From assembly GCA_900548565.1 (NCBI GenBank), contig URKV01000010.1:1-23815 (forward strand): a DNA stretch of 23,815 nt. The letters are read 5' to 3'. A program made the translations under genes and the position numbers. The DNA comes from an uncultured Collinsella sp. GTDB lineage: Bacteria > Actinomycetota > Coriobacteriia > Coriobacteriales > Coriobacteriaceae. The notes under the pieces are model-generated. The model made no database searches. It was given only the letters and a program-made list of their open reading frames with translations, and was not told the DNA's origin. Positions 13,934 to 21,399 of this stretch are shown in pieces (within the stretch, counting starts at the first letter, position 1; each line of letters begins with the position of its first letter).

Positions 13934-16009
13934 ATGGGTGCTCCCAAGACCGGTAACGTAAGGAACGTGGTGCTCGTAGGCCAAGGCGGGGTGGGCAAGA
14001 CTTCACTCGCCGAGGCCATGCTCCACCTTTCCGGCAAGACCGCCCGCCTGGGCGGCCACGACGGCACCAAGCCCACGCTCGACTATGACCCCGAAGAGGT
14101 CAAGCGTGCATTTTCCATCTCGACGACCATCGCGCCGATCGACTGGAAGGGCGCGCGCATCAATGTGCTTGATGCCCCGTGCTACCCCGATTTTATCGGC
14201 GACGCCTTTGCCGCGATGAGCGTCTGCGAGACGGCTCTGTTTGTGGTCGACGCCGAGGCCGGCCCGCAGCCTACGACGGTTAAGCTCTGGTATGCCGCCG
14301 AGGACCTGCGCCTGGCGCGTGCGGTGTTCGTAAACCGCCTGTCGCGCTCCGAGGCCAGCTTTGCGACCACGATGGACCTGCTGCAAGAGCGCTTTGGCAC
14401 GCGCCTGGGCGCCGTGACCCTTCCCTGGGGCGAGGGCGAGGACTTTGACGGCATCATCGACCTGGTGCGCATGAAGGCGCGCCATTGCAACGGCACCGAA
14501 GCCGTTGAGTCGGAGATTCCCGAGGAGTATCGTGCCCAGGCCGAGGAAGCCCATGACCATCTGTGCGAGCTGGTGGCCGAGGCTGACGACGAACTGATGA
14601 TGAAGTACCTGGAGGGCGAGGAGACGCTGACGCAGGAGGAGCTTGAAGGCCTGCTGTCGAAGGCGATCGCCGAGCGCATCTTTGTGCCGGTCTTTGCGGG
14701 CGATTGCATTAAGGAGCAGGGCGTCAACTCGCTGATGGACGACATCGCCACATACTTCCCGGCGCCGACCGACTACGGCGAGATGCCGCTTATCGACGGC
14801 GATTCGCTCAAGATTTCAAGCGACGATGATCGTCCGGTGGCGTTTGTGTTTAAGACCCTGGCCGATCCGCAGCAGGGTCGCATCAGCTTTATTAAGGTGC
14901 TGACGGGTACGCTTGAGCCGGGCCTTGAGCTGGTCAACGCGCGCACGCGCAAGGGCGACCGTCTGGCTCACCTGTATGTGATGTGCGGCCGCGACATGAC
15001 CGAGGTCGGTCACGCCTATGCCGGCGACATTATCGTGGCACCCAAGCTGGCGGCCGAGACGGGCGATACGCTCTCGATTACCGGCAAGGTCGAGGCTGCG
15101 GCGTTTAAGTTCCCCAACTCGCAGTACCGCATTGCCATCGAGGCCGAGAATCGCGGGGACGAAGAGAAGCTCTACACGTTTATCGAGAAGGCCTGCAAGG
15201 CCGATCCGACCATGAGCATCGATCGTGACGAGGAGACCGGGCAGACCATCATTTCGGCGGTGGGCGAGGCGCAGGTTTCGGTGCTGCTCAATCGCCTTGA
15301 GGACCGTACCAAGGTTGTGGCAAAGAGCGTTCCGATCCGCATTCCGTATCGCGAGACCATCCGCCGCACGGCAAGCGCTCAGGGCCGCCACAAGAAGCAG
15401 ACAGGCGGCGCCGGTCAGTACGGCGACTGCTGGCTGCGCGTGGAGCCGCTCATTGGGCCCGACGGCACGAGCGACGGCTATGAGTTTGTTGACGAGGTCG
15501 TGGGTGGCCGTATTCCACGCTCGCTGATCCCCGCCGTGGACAAGGGCGTCCAGGAGACCATGAAGGACGGCATCATTGCTGGCTATCCGCTCACGGGCAT
15601 TCGCGTGGCTGTGTACGACGGTTCGTATCACAGCGTCGACTCCAACGAGATGGCGTTCCGCGCGGCGGCTCGCATCGGTCTGCGCAAGGCATGCGCCGAT
15701 GCCGACCCGGTGGTGCTGGAGCCCATCGAGGAAATCACGGTGACTATCCCCGAGAGCTATGCCGGCGCCGTGATGGGTGACATCTCGGCATCGCGCGGTC
15801 GCGTGACGGGCATGGAGACCGATGAGCGCGGCGATACCGTGGTTATCGCTCAGGCGCCGCTGGCCGAGCTGACGGATTATTCGACGCGCCTGCGCTCTAT
15901 CACGCGCGGCACGGGCGACTTTACCATGAAGCCCGCAGGCTACGAGCAGGTGCCTTATGACGTTCAGGCCAAACTGGTCGAGCGCTATGAGGAGGGCCGT
16001 GCCAAGTAG
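13934..16009 (+). CDS. EF-G-like translational GTPase homologue with degenerate G motifs
   Basis: This 691-residue protein has the whole EF-G layout: a G domain, domain II (RISFIKVLTGTLEPGLEL), domain III, domain IV with the QTGGAGQYGDCWLRVEPL segment, and domain V. It is therefore a ribosome-type translocase homologue of the EF-G2-like kind. The P-loop is intact (GQGGVGKTS, residues 16-24). The G3 motif reads DAPCY (80-84) where EF-G has DTPGH, losing the DxxG glycine and the catalytic histidine. The G4 motif reads NRLS (134-137) where NKxD is expected, losing the Asp that selects guanine. It may bind nucleotide weakly or differently, or act as a slow ribosome factor. AAGGAGG fixes the ATG at 13934; the frame is open 111 bases further upstream, which I reject. 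No rpsL/rpsG/tuf context is present, so it is not the housekeeping fusA. Confidence 0.88.
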   Translation: MGAPKTGNVRNVVLVGQGGVGKTSLAEAMLHLSGKTARLGGHDGTKPTLDYDPEEVKRAFSISTTIAPIDWKGARINVLDAPCYPDFIGDAFAAMSVCETALFVVDAEAGPQPTTVKLWYAAEDLRLARAVFVNRLSRSEASFATTMDLLQERFGTRLGAVTLPWGEGEDFDGIIDLVRMKARHCNGTEAVESEIPEEYRAQAEEAHDHLCELVAEADDELMMKYLEGEETLTQEELEGLLSKAIAERIFVPVFAGDCIKEQGVNSLMDDIATYFPAPTDYGEMPLIDGDSLKISSDDDRPVAFVFKTLADPQQGRISFIKVLTGTLEPGLELVNARTRKGDRLAHLYVMCGRDMTEVGHAYAGDIIVAPKLAAETGDTLSITGKVEAAAFKFPNSQYRIAIEAENRGDEEKLYTFIEKACKADPTMSIDRDEETGQTIISAVGEAQVSVLLNRLEDRTKVVAKSVPIRIPYRETIRRTASAQGRHKKQTGGAGQYGDCWLRVEPLIGPDGTSDGYEFVDEVVGGRIPRSLIPAVDKGVQETMKDGIIAGYPLTGIRVAVYDGSYHSVDSNEMAFRAAARIGLRKACADADPVVLEPIEEITVTIPESYAGAVMGDISASRGRVTGMETDERGDTVVIAQAPLAELTDYSTRLRSITRGTGDFTMKPAGYEQVPYDVQAKLVERYEEGRAK

Positions 16010-16044
16010 CGTGTGGCGCTGCCTGCAATGTAGGTACTGACGAA

Positions 16045-16080
16045 AAGGCCGCCCTGGGTAACCGGGGCGGCCTTATTTGA
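16045..16080 (+). terminator. Terminator after EF-G-like gene
   Basis: A 13-bp stem with one G-U pair (16045-16057 with 16062-16074) has a GTAA tetraloop. The following T-tract is short (ATTTGAT). It lies between convergent genes. Confidence 0.75.
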
Positions 16081-16138
16081 TCCCTTTGGGACGGAGGAAA
16101 ACGGATCATTTTTTGGGTTACGGACGGCGCGGTCGGCA

Positions 16139-17122
16139 CTAGTCTCCGGATGCCTGGTTGCGGCCGGTGGCGTAGTCGATCTGCACGTGCGGCTGCAGGT
16201 TGTAGCAGTACACGTGGAAGCACAGGGTCTTGCCGTGGTCTTCGACCGATTGCGCCTCAAGGCGCACGCCACGGCAGACAAGTTCCTCTTCGTTATACAT
16301 GGGCGTGACGCGGCAGAGCACATGGTTGCCCGTATCGCGAATATAGTTGAGAATCTGCTCTTCAAACGGTAGCATGCCCGTCTCGTTGAGATAGCGCGTG
16401 CCGGTGAGGAGATTTTTGCGGTTGGCGTTTTCGCCGCAGAGCGACCAGGCGATGAGGTGGCAGCGGTTGTAGAGGCTCTGGCCTGGAATAAAGTCGTAGC
16501 GCTGCTGGTGCCAACCGGCAGGATGGATACGCGAGATATCGCCGCGCTTTCCCTGTCCGAGCGACTCGGGGCCTACGCAGGCGAGCGCCTTGCGAGTGCG
16601 GCCCAGGCTGTCGAGCTTGGAGAATTTCTTAAAGCAGCCCTTTTCTGCAGCGCGTTCGTATTCGTCGAGCGTGAACGACGGCATGCCCAACGGGTGCGTG
16701 CTGTCGGCGCGAAGGGCAACGTAGGGGTTGCCGGCATAGTCGGGAATGCTGCTGAGATAAACACCGCGGGCGCGGTTGAGGTCGGGGTTTTCGACCTCGT
16801 CGATGGGGGTGGCGGCACTGTCCGCGGAGGCGTCGTCACCGGTGTCGGTTGCGGCGGAATCGGAGCCATCGCCAGAGTCTTGGCTATTTTGAGAGTCCGA
16901 GGAGCTCGCTGTTCCCGATTCGAGCCGGGCGACCAAGTCCGCCTCGTCGTCGGTGCGGCTGGGACTCTCGTTTTGCTTCTCGGCCAGAGCTGCCGCCTGT
17001 TCATCGCTTTGCGGCGACAGCAACTTGGGAGCTCCGTCGAGCGATCCCGTAAACAACGCAAACCCCAGCACCACGGCGGTGCCGATGGAAAGTGCTTGCT
17101 TGTGGGCGGACTTGCGCGACAT
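16139..17122 (-). CDS. Secreted or anchored DNA/RNA non-specific endonuclease (EndA-like)
   Basis: This 327-residue protein starts with a basic N-terminus and a hydrophobic helix (about 11-28), which is either a signal peptide or a membrane anchor. A long acidic Ser/Asp-rich linker (about 50-110) would hold the enzyme off the surface. The catalytic domain has the beta-beta-alpha-metal nuclease core LYNRCHLIAWSLCGENANRKN (His about 222), followed by NLLTGTRYLN, as in the streptococcal EndA and Firmicutes nuclease group. The usual DRGH is NRCH here, a variant common in this subfamily. Such enzymes degrade extracellular DNA, or process it during uptake. No competence genes are nearby. It is a single-gene unit convergent with the EF-G-like gene. 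Confidence 0.88.
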   Translation of the reverse strand: MSRKSAHKQALSIGTAVVLGFALFTGSLDGAPKLLSPQSDEQAAALAEKQNESPSRTDDEADLVARLESGTASSSDSQNSQDSGDGSDSAATDTGDDASADSAATPIDEVENPDLNRARGVYLSSIPDYAGNPYVALRADSTHPLGMPSFTLDEYERAAEKGCFKKFSKLDSLGRTRKALACVGPESLGQGKRGDISRIHPAGWHQQRYDFIPGQSLYNRCHLIAWSLCGENANRKNLLTGTRYLNETGMLPFEEQILNYIRDTGNHVLCRVTPMYNEEELVCRGVRLEAQSVEDHGKTLCFHVYCYNLQPHVQIDYATGRNQASGD

Positions 17123-17277
17123 TGAGGCTCCTGGATGGACGGTTGGGAGTCTACCAGTCTAGCAGGAGCCGGCAGGGGCCGTTCTGTCGAACAAATACTC
17201 AAGATTTGGGATAGACGTTACTGATTCATTTGCCGCATATGGAGCTGCGGCGGTTGTATACATGGAATCAGTCGGCG

Positions 17278-17326
17278 TTTCCCCAGATAAAACCTGCCAA
17301 AATAAACCTGTCCCTTTTTGGCGGGT
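17278..17326 (+). repeat. Dispersed 49-bp repeat, copy A
   Basis: The unit starts TTTCCCCAGATAAAACCTG and ends TTTTTGGCGGGT. It differs from copy B at one base in the first 44. Inside it CCTGCCAAAA (17293-17302) pairs with TTTTGGCGGG (17316-17325) to form a hairpin with one G-U pair. It lies upstream of the AlbA_2-family gene and its operator array. Confidence 0.9.
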
Positions 17327-17398
17327 TAATCGGGGACTATTTCACCGCAACTTAGGGCACGGTTAGGAAGTGTGCGCCTTAAAGAGTGGAGCCCATGA

Positions 17399-17588
17399 TT
17401 AGAGAGGTCGCGCTCGTCTCTCTAAATGTCTCTCTAAAGAGAAAGCCAGTTAAAGAAATAACATTAGGCAATCTAGCGGTGAATTCGATACATCTTTCTA
17501 AATTTCTCTCTAAAATAAGGTGCTTATCTCTCTAAAGTTAGAGAGATATATTATACTTTAGAGAGATAAATCTATCGTTTTAGAGAGA
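17399..17588. promoter_or_regulatory. Nine-copy operator array, consensus TCTCTCTAAA / TTTAGAGAGA
   Basis: Forward copies are at 17417-17426, 17429-17438, 17493-17502 (one mismatch), 17505-17514 and 17527-17536. Reverse copies are at 17399-17407 (partial), 17537-17546 (one mismatch), 17557-17566 and 17579-17588. The two forward pairs are each offset by 12 bp. Offsets of 22 bp occur between 17505 and 17527 and between 17557 and 17579. Two copies fuse into a perfect 24-bp palindrome at 17525-17548. That palindrome spans the gap between a possible -35 (TTATCT, 17524-17529) and -10 (TATATT, 17547-17552, or TATACT just after). The last copy ends five bases before the start codon of the following gene. 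The array is strongly AT-rich compared with its surroundings. Confidence 0.85.
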
Positions 17589-17592
17589 CGGA

Positions 17593-19293
17593 ATGCCAAT
17601 GCTGCTGGATGAACCTCTTGGCCTTATCGTTGAGCGCCTTCGCAGGCGGGGGACTGATGACGCATCGGTAGAAGTTAAAGCCTGCACGAATAAATTGAGC
17701 GCAGACGTATGGGAGACAGTGAGCGCTTTTGCGAACACTGCGGGTGGGCTCATTATTTTGGGCCTAAACGAAACCGAAGGATTTGTTCCTTCGGCTAACT
17801 TTGCTATCGATAGGGTGCGCGATCAGTTTGTTTCGGGTATCGGAGACGGAGGCTCAGCAGCGGTGGTGACCCATGCGCCGCGGTACGAGCTTGATCGAGG
17901 CGAGGTCGACGGGCTCCAGGTGCTTCTGGTGCGCATCTTTGAACTTGAGCTTAAAGCGAAGCCTTGCTATATCGGCGCGCGCGGCGTACAGAACGGTAGC
18001 TACAAGCGCGTGGATGATAAAGATATCAAGATGTCACCCGCTGAGCTATATGAGCTGCAGAGTGCGTTGCTTCCGAGCGATGCAGACGGCACGGTGGTTT
18101 CGGAGGCAACAGTCGAGGATTTGGATCCAGATGTCGTGCGGTCTATTATCGCAAATCGCCGGCTGCAGACCCCCCGCGTTTTGCGCGGGGCCGATACGCT
18201 GGAAAAGCAGCTGGTCAGACTCAATATCACTACAAAGGATGGTGCGGTGAAGCTCGCAGGGCTTCTGTCGGCGGGAATTTACCCCCAGCAGTTCTATCCC
18301 AAACTCATGATCGATGTCGCCGTTCATTCCGATGTGGAAAAATCTGCACCCGGGCAACCCCGGTTTATTGACCGCCAGTTGTGCGATGGCCCGATTCCGG
18401 CTTGCATCGAAGATGCCCTTGCCGCGATTGGACGGAACTTGCGCAAAGCGGCGATAGTGCAAGGCGCTGGTAGAAGGGAGGATTGGGAAGTTCCCCAGGA
18501 GGTTTTGCGCGAGGCCTTGGCAAATGCCTGCATCCATCGAGAATATTCGCCCATGTTTGTGGGGCAGGCCGTGAGTGTCGATATCTATCCAGACAGAATA
18601 GAGATCAAAAACCCCGGTGGGCTTTGGGGCGGAAAGACGGTGGACAATCTTGCAGACGGGGAATCGCGCTGCCGAAACCCAAAGCTCATGAGCCTAATGG
18701 GGGCGACGCCGTTGGAGTATGCCGAGGGGGCCGTTGCAGAAAGCCAGGGATCTGGTATCCCGGCTATGATTCGCGAGATGGAGTCTCGTTCGCTTGGAAG
18801 GCCGAAATTTATCGTTAAGGCCGATTCGTTTACGGTGCTGCTTTCCCGGCACGGGGCGGAGCTTGCTGAAAACCGCACGTGGATTCAGAGCCATGTGGGC
18901 ACCGAGCTGACGGATCGCGAGGAAACATTGCTCATGTTTATGCGGGAGCATGGGTGCGTATGCGATGTTCAAAAAATACGAGAGGCCCTGAAGTGGGATT
19001 CGGATGACATTCGCCTGATCTGCGGGGATCTTGTCGATAAACATGTCCTGTCAAAATGTGGCAAAGACACGTTTGAGATTATCGATATGAGCAGAGAATC
19101 GTCAGCTTCGACAGCGGATAGGATCCTGGAGGCTCTCAGCGCCGAAGTGGATATGACGGCGCGAGAAATAGCGGTTGCATCGGGGGTCAAAATTTCGTCC
19201 GTCCGCTACCATCTGCCAAAAATGGCGGATAAAGGGCTCATCGAAGTAATGGGCTCATCGACGAGCCGCAACCGCCGCTATCGGAAGAAGTAG
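17593..19293 (+). CDS. AlbA_2 / HATPase_c_4 / winged-helix protein, putative autoregulator
   Basis: The 566-residue protein has three parts. Residues about 10-155 form an AlbA_2 (Schlafen-like) domain with VEVKACTNKLSADVWETVSAFANTAGG-type sequence and ILGLNE. Residues about 303-395 form a GHKL-type ATPase domain (HATPase_c_4) with the N-box EALANACIHREYS (307-319), DRIEIKNPGGL (334-344) and a glycine-rich GSGIP (386-390). The rest (about 439-495 and 505-566) looks like two winged helix-turn-helix units, the second reading MTAREIAVASGVKISSVRYHLPKM. Proteins of this build are usually labelled ATP-binding or transcriptional regulators, and their roles are poorly known. The nine-site array just upstream suggests it controls itself. 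It is flanked by repeat copies A and B in the same orientation, and its base composition is more AT-rich than that of its neighbours, so transfer is plausible. Confidence 0.85.
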   Translation: MPMLLDEPLGLIVERLRRRGTDDASVEVKACTNKLSADVWETVSAFANTAGGLIILGLNETEGFVPSANFAIDRVRDQFVSGIGDGGSAAVVTHAPRYELDRGEVDGLQVLLVRIFELELKAKPCYIGARGVQNGSYKRVDDKDIKMSPAELYELQSALLPSDADGTVVSEATVEDLDPDVVRSIIANRRLQTPRVLRGADTLEKQLVRLNITTKDGAVKLAGLLSAGIYPQQFYPKLMIDVAVHSDVEKSAPGQPRFIDRQLCDGPIPACIEDALAAIGRNLRKAAIVQGAGRREDWEVPQEVLREALANACIHREYSPMFVGQAVSVDIYPDRIEIKNPGGLWGGKTVDNLADGESRCRNPKLMSLMGATPLEYAEGAVAESQGSGIPAMIREMESRSLGRPKFIVKADSFTVLLSRHGAELAENRTWIQSHVGTELTDREETLLMFMREHGCVCDVQKIREALKWDSDDIRLICGDLVDKHVLSKCGKDTFEIIDMSRESSASTADRILEALSAEVDMTAREIAVASGVKISSVRYHLPKMADKGLIEVMGSSTSRNRRYRKK

Positions 19294-19302
19294 ATGCAGC
19301 CG

Positions 19303-19352
19303 AGTCGCCCCTCTTGTGTCTCTGGAAGTAGATGGGTGCTAGAGGGGCGACT
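19303..19352. repeat. Inverted repeat after AlbA_2-family gene
   Basis: AGTCGCCCCTCT (19303-19314) and AGAGGGGCGACT (19341-19352) are perfect 12-bp inverted arms with a 26-nt loop. It starts 10 bp after the stop codon and could help end transcription, but no T-tract follows. Confidence 0.6.
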
Positions 19353-19363
19353 GCCTCGCGATA

Positions 19364-19412
19364 TTTCCCCAGATAAAACCTGCCAAAATAAACCTGCCCC
19401 TTTTTGGTAGGT
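19364..19412 (+). repeat. Dispersed 49-bp repeat, copy B
   Basis: Same orientation as copy A, 2086 bp away, differing by one base in the first 44. Its hairpin partner reads GGTAGG, where copy A has GGCGGG. The stem is kept in both by switching which pair is G-U. Confidence 0.9.
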
Positions 19413-19448
19413 CAGTTAACGCAGTCCAGGTTGAGCATATGCGAGCGA

Positions 19449-19548
19449 GCGGGCTCCGGGTGCGGTAAGGTGACGTGAAACAAGCGGGCGCTGACCTTTT
19501 GGTCGCGCCCGTGAAGTTGAACGTCAGATTGCCGTGCCCGGAGCCCGC
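19449..19548 (+). repeat. 100-nt structured palindrome (REP-like element or RNA)
   Basis: An 18-bp outer stem (19449-19466 with 19531-19548) contains three G-U pairs. A 6-bp middle stem TGACGT/ACGTCA (19471-19476, 19521-19526) follows. The inner hairpin is CGGGCGC-T-GACC / GGTC-GCGCCCG (19485-19511) with a TTTT loop and one bulge. The G-U pairs hold only in plus-strand RNA. It lies between the AlbA_2-family gene and the 3' end of larE. Confidence 0.75.
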
Positions 19549-19561
19549 GCAGCGCCGAGCA

Positions 19562-19588
19562 GTTACGCCGTTTGTAAAACGGCGTAAC
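19562..19588. terminator. Hairpin at the 3' end of larE
   Basis: Perfect 12-bp arms GTTACGCCGTTT (19562-19573) and AAACGGCGTAAC (19577-19588) have a 3-nt loop and abut the larE stop. No clear U-run follows on the minus strand. Confidence 0.6.
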
Positions 19589-20467
19589 CTAAAGGTTCAT
19601 GTTGCCGTGGATGTAGGGGGTGACCTCGGGGGAGATGTGGCCGCAGCCCAGCTCGCGCAGCGCGGACTCGATAGCGGCGGGCAGTGGGGTTTTGCCCTTG
19701 TCGTCGACGGCGGTTCCGCCGAGGGCGGCAATCTTGGTGACATCTGCGGGAGCGGCCTCGATATGCATGCGGCCGCCGACCAGGCGCGCGCGAACCTGCG
19801 CCAGGTCAAGATCGTGCAGGTAGTCCTCGCAGGCGCGGATTAAATCGACCTTCTCGCGCGTAAGCTCCTCGCCCGTGGGGACACGCGTGGCAAGACAAGC
19901 TCCCGCCGGCAGGTTCCAAACGGGATAGCCCCATGCGCGCAGCAGCTCGCGCTCTTCGTCCTTGGTAAAGCCGACCTCCATAAGAGGGGAGCGTACGCCG
20001 AGCTCTTCTGCCGCGCGCATGCCGGGGCGGTAGTCGCCGCGATCGCTTGCATTGCTGCCATCGATGACGGTGGGAAAGCCGAGCGATTTGGCGTGGTTGA
20101 CGATGGCGGTAAAGCCGGCGTGCTTGCAGTGGTAGCAGCGATTGGCATCGTTGCAGGTTACTTGGGGGAGCTGCAACTGATCGACCGAAAGATTGAGCAC
20201 AGGGAGCTTAAAATGCGGCTCCTCATTGGTTTGCCCGTCAACGGACCGCTCAAACGAAGCCTGTTCAGGCGTACCGATGAGCGGCGTGGTGAGGTGAACG
20301 AGAAGCGTGCTGTCAGGCATGATGCGGGCGCAGACCGCGGCTAAAAAGCTGCTGTCGACGCCGCCGGAAAAGCCGATGGCGACGCGTCCGTATGCCAAAA
20401 GCAGCTGCTCGAGCGCTGCGAGTTTGTACTGAAGCTCCTTTGCAGGTGCGGTGGTGTCTGAAAGCAT
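19589..20467 (-). CDS. larE: LarE-family ATP-dependent sacrificial sulfur transferase
   Basis: LarE adenylates pyridinium-dicarboxylate intermediates and inserts sulfur from its own cysteine during synthesis of the nickel-pincer (NPN) cofactor of lactate racemase. This 292-residue protein has the PP-loop SGGVDSS (residues 34-40), the CNDANRCYHCKH cluster, DGSNASDRGDYRPG, and NLPAGACLATRVPTGE, whose Cys corresponds to the sacrificial Cys176 of the Lactobacillus enzyme. AAGGAA precedes the ATG at 20467. LarB, LarC and a LarA-type racemase are not in view, so the partner genes must lie elsewhere if the pathway is complete. A more general sulfur-transfer role cannot be excluded. Confidence 0.85.
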   Translation of the reverse strand: MLSDTTAPAKELQYKLAALEQLLLAYGRVAIGFSGGVDSSFLAAVCARIMPDSTLLVHLTTPLIGTPEQASFERSVDGQTNEEPHFKLPVLNLSVDQLQLPQVTCNDANRCYHCKHAGFTAIVNHAKSLGFPTVIDGSNASDRGDYRPGMRAAEELGVRSPLMEVGFTKDEERELLRAWGYPVWNLPAGACLATRVPTGEELTREKVDLIRACEDYLHDLDLAQVRARLVGGRMHIEAAPADVTKIAALGGTAVDDKGKTPLPAAIESALRELGCGHISPEVTPYIHGNMNL

Positions 20468-20489
20468 GAAAGTTCCTTACAGTAATTAA

Positions 20490-20529
20490 AGCTCGGATGA
20501 AACTATAATCCCACCGAGCTGCTTGTCAT
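20490..20529 (-). promoter_or_regulatory. larE promoter with bracketing inverted repeat
   Basis: On the minus strand ATGACA (20529-20524) and TATAGT (20507-20502) are spaced by 16 bp and each match consensus at 5/6. AGCTCGG (20490-20496) and CCGAGCT (20514-20520) are perfect inverted arms on either side of the -10 box. They could form an operator or an early hairpin. The start codon is about 30 bases downstream. Confidence 0.5.
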
Positions 20530-20635
20530 AAGACTTCCAGCTATGTAACGAAAGTGCAATATGCTATATACGTTATATACAAGCTTGTAAAGTGCGGTAG
20601 AGTGGCAGTAATGCAATCCGGCGAGGGGGACCGAT

Positions 20636-21286
20636 ATGATCAAGGCTGTTATTTTTGACATGGATGGAACGCTGGTCGATACCGAGCGTTTGGGGATTAA
20701 GGCCTGGAAGGCAGGCGCCGCTGAGCTGGGGCTCGCGATTGATGAAGCGCTGATCCATCAGTTTATCGGCCGCACGCTGCCCGATGTTATGGACATCCTC
20801 GATAAGCATTATGGCAGCCATGAAACCACCGAGGCGGTCTATGTCCGCCACAAGGAGATTCGCGACGAGATGGTCAAGACCGAGCTGGAGCTTAAGGCCG
20901 GCGCCGCCGAGTGCCTAGACGAGCTGCTGGCTGCGGGCTATCACGTGGGTCTAGCGACGTCGTCGCGCCTCGTTACGGCCGAGCGCAACCTTAAGATGGT
21001 CGGTCTTTTTGACAAGTTTGAAACGGTAACGTGTGGCGAGGACGTCGTGCACGGCAAGCCCGACCCCGAGATGTATCTGCTCGCCTGCGAGCGCGCGGGC
21101 TTTGCTCCCGAGGAATGTGCCGTGGTCGAGGATTCGCGCAACGGCTGCGTCTCGGGCATCACGGCCGGATGCCATGTCTTCGCCGTCCCCGATATCGTGC
21201 CGCTGCCGCAGGACGTGGTGGATGGCTGCGAGGCCGTGCTCGATACGTTGTTCGATCTGGCGGCGGCAGTCAAGGCCGTACGCTAG
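20636..21286 (+). CDS. HAD-superfamily hydrolase, beta-phosphoglucomutase/phosphatase-like
   Basis: This 216-residue protein is a subfamily IA HAD enzyme. It has the nucleophile motif DMDGTLVDTE (Asp 8 and Asp 10), a helical cap domain (about 17-85), motif II in GLATSS, motif III lysine in HGKPDPEMYLLA, and motif IV VEDSRNGCVSG. Members either remove phosphate from small sugar or nucleotide phosphates or act as beta-phosphoglucomutases; sequence alone does not decide. GGCGAGGGGGA precedes the ATG. Upstream at 20564-20580 are two TATATAC repeats that may belong to its promoter. It converges on the LacI-type repressor gene and shares its terminator. Confidence 0.88.
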   Translation: MIKAVIFDMDGTLVDTERLGIKAWKAGAAELGLAIDEALIHQFIGRTLPDVMDILDKHYGSHETTEAVYVRHKEIRDEMVKTELELKAGAAECLDELLAAGYHVGLATSSRLVTAERNLKMVGLFDKFETVTCGEDVVHGKPDPEMYLLACERAGFAPEECAVVEDSRNGCVSGITAGCHVFAVPDIVPLPQDVVDGCEAVLDTLFDLAAAVKAVR

Positions 21287-21329
21287 ACAATTGCGGTGTT
21301 GAAACGAGCAATTGCCCACGTTTGCGCTC

Positions 21330-21369
21330 AAGCAAAAGGGGCCCGGCAATGGTCGGGCCCCTTTTGCTT
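21330..21369. terminator. Bidirectional terminator (HAD / LacI-type)
   Basis: Perfect 16-bp arms (21330-21345 and 21354-21369) have an 8-nt loop, with AAAAGGGGCCCG facing CGGGCCCCTTTT. The stem supplies a T-run on both strands between convergent genes. Confidence 0.92.
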
Positions 21370-21399
21370 AAGCGGCGACATAGCATACTTGCGGGCGTG

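Noticed and set aside
17399..17588. CRISPR-like array
   Set aside because: The repeated unit is only 10 bp, occurs in both orientations with short uneven spacers, and no cas gene is present. An operator array fits better.
19467..19482. Second parS-like site (ACGTGAAACA)
   Set aside because: Only the right half matches; the left half fits at about one position. The bases are explained by the structured repeat.
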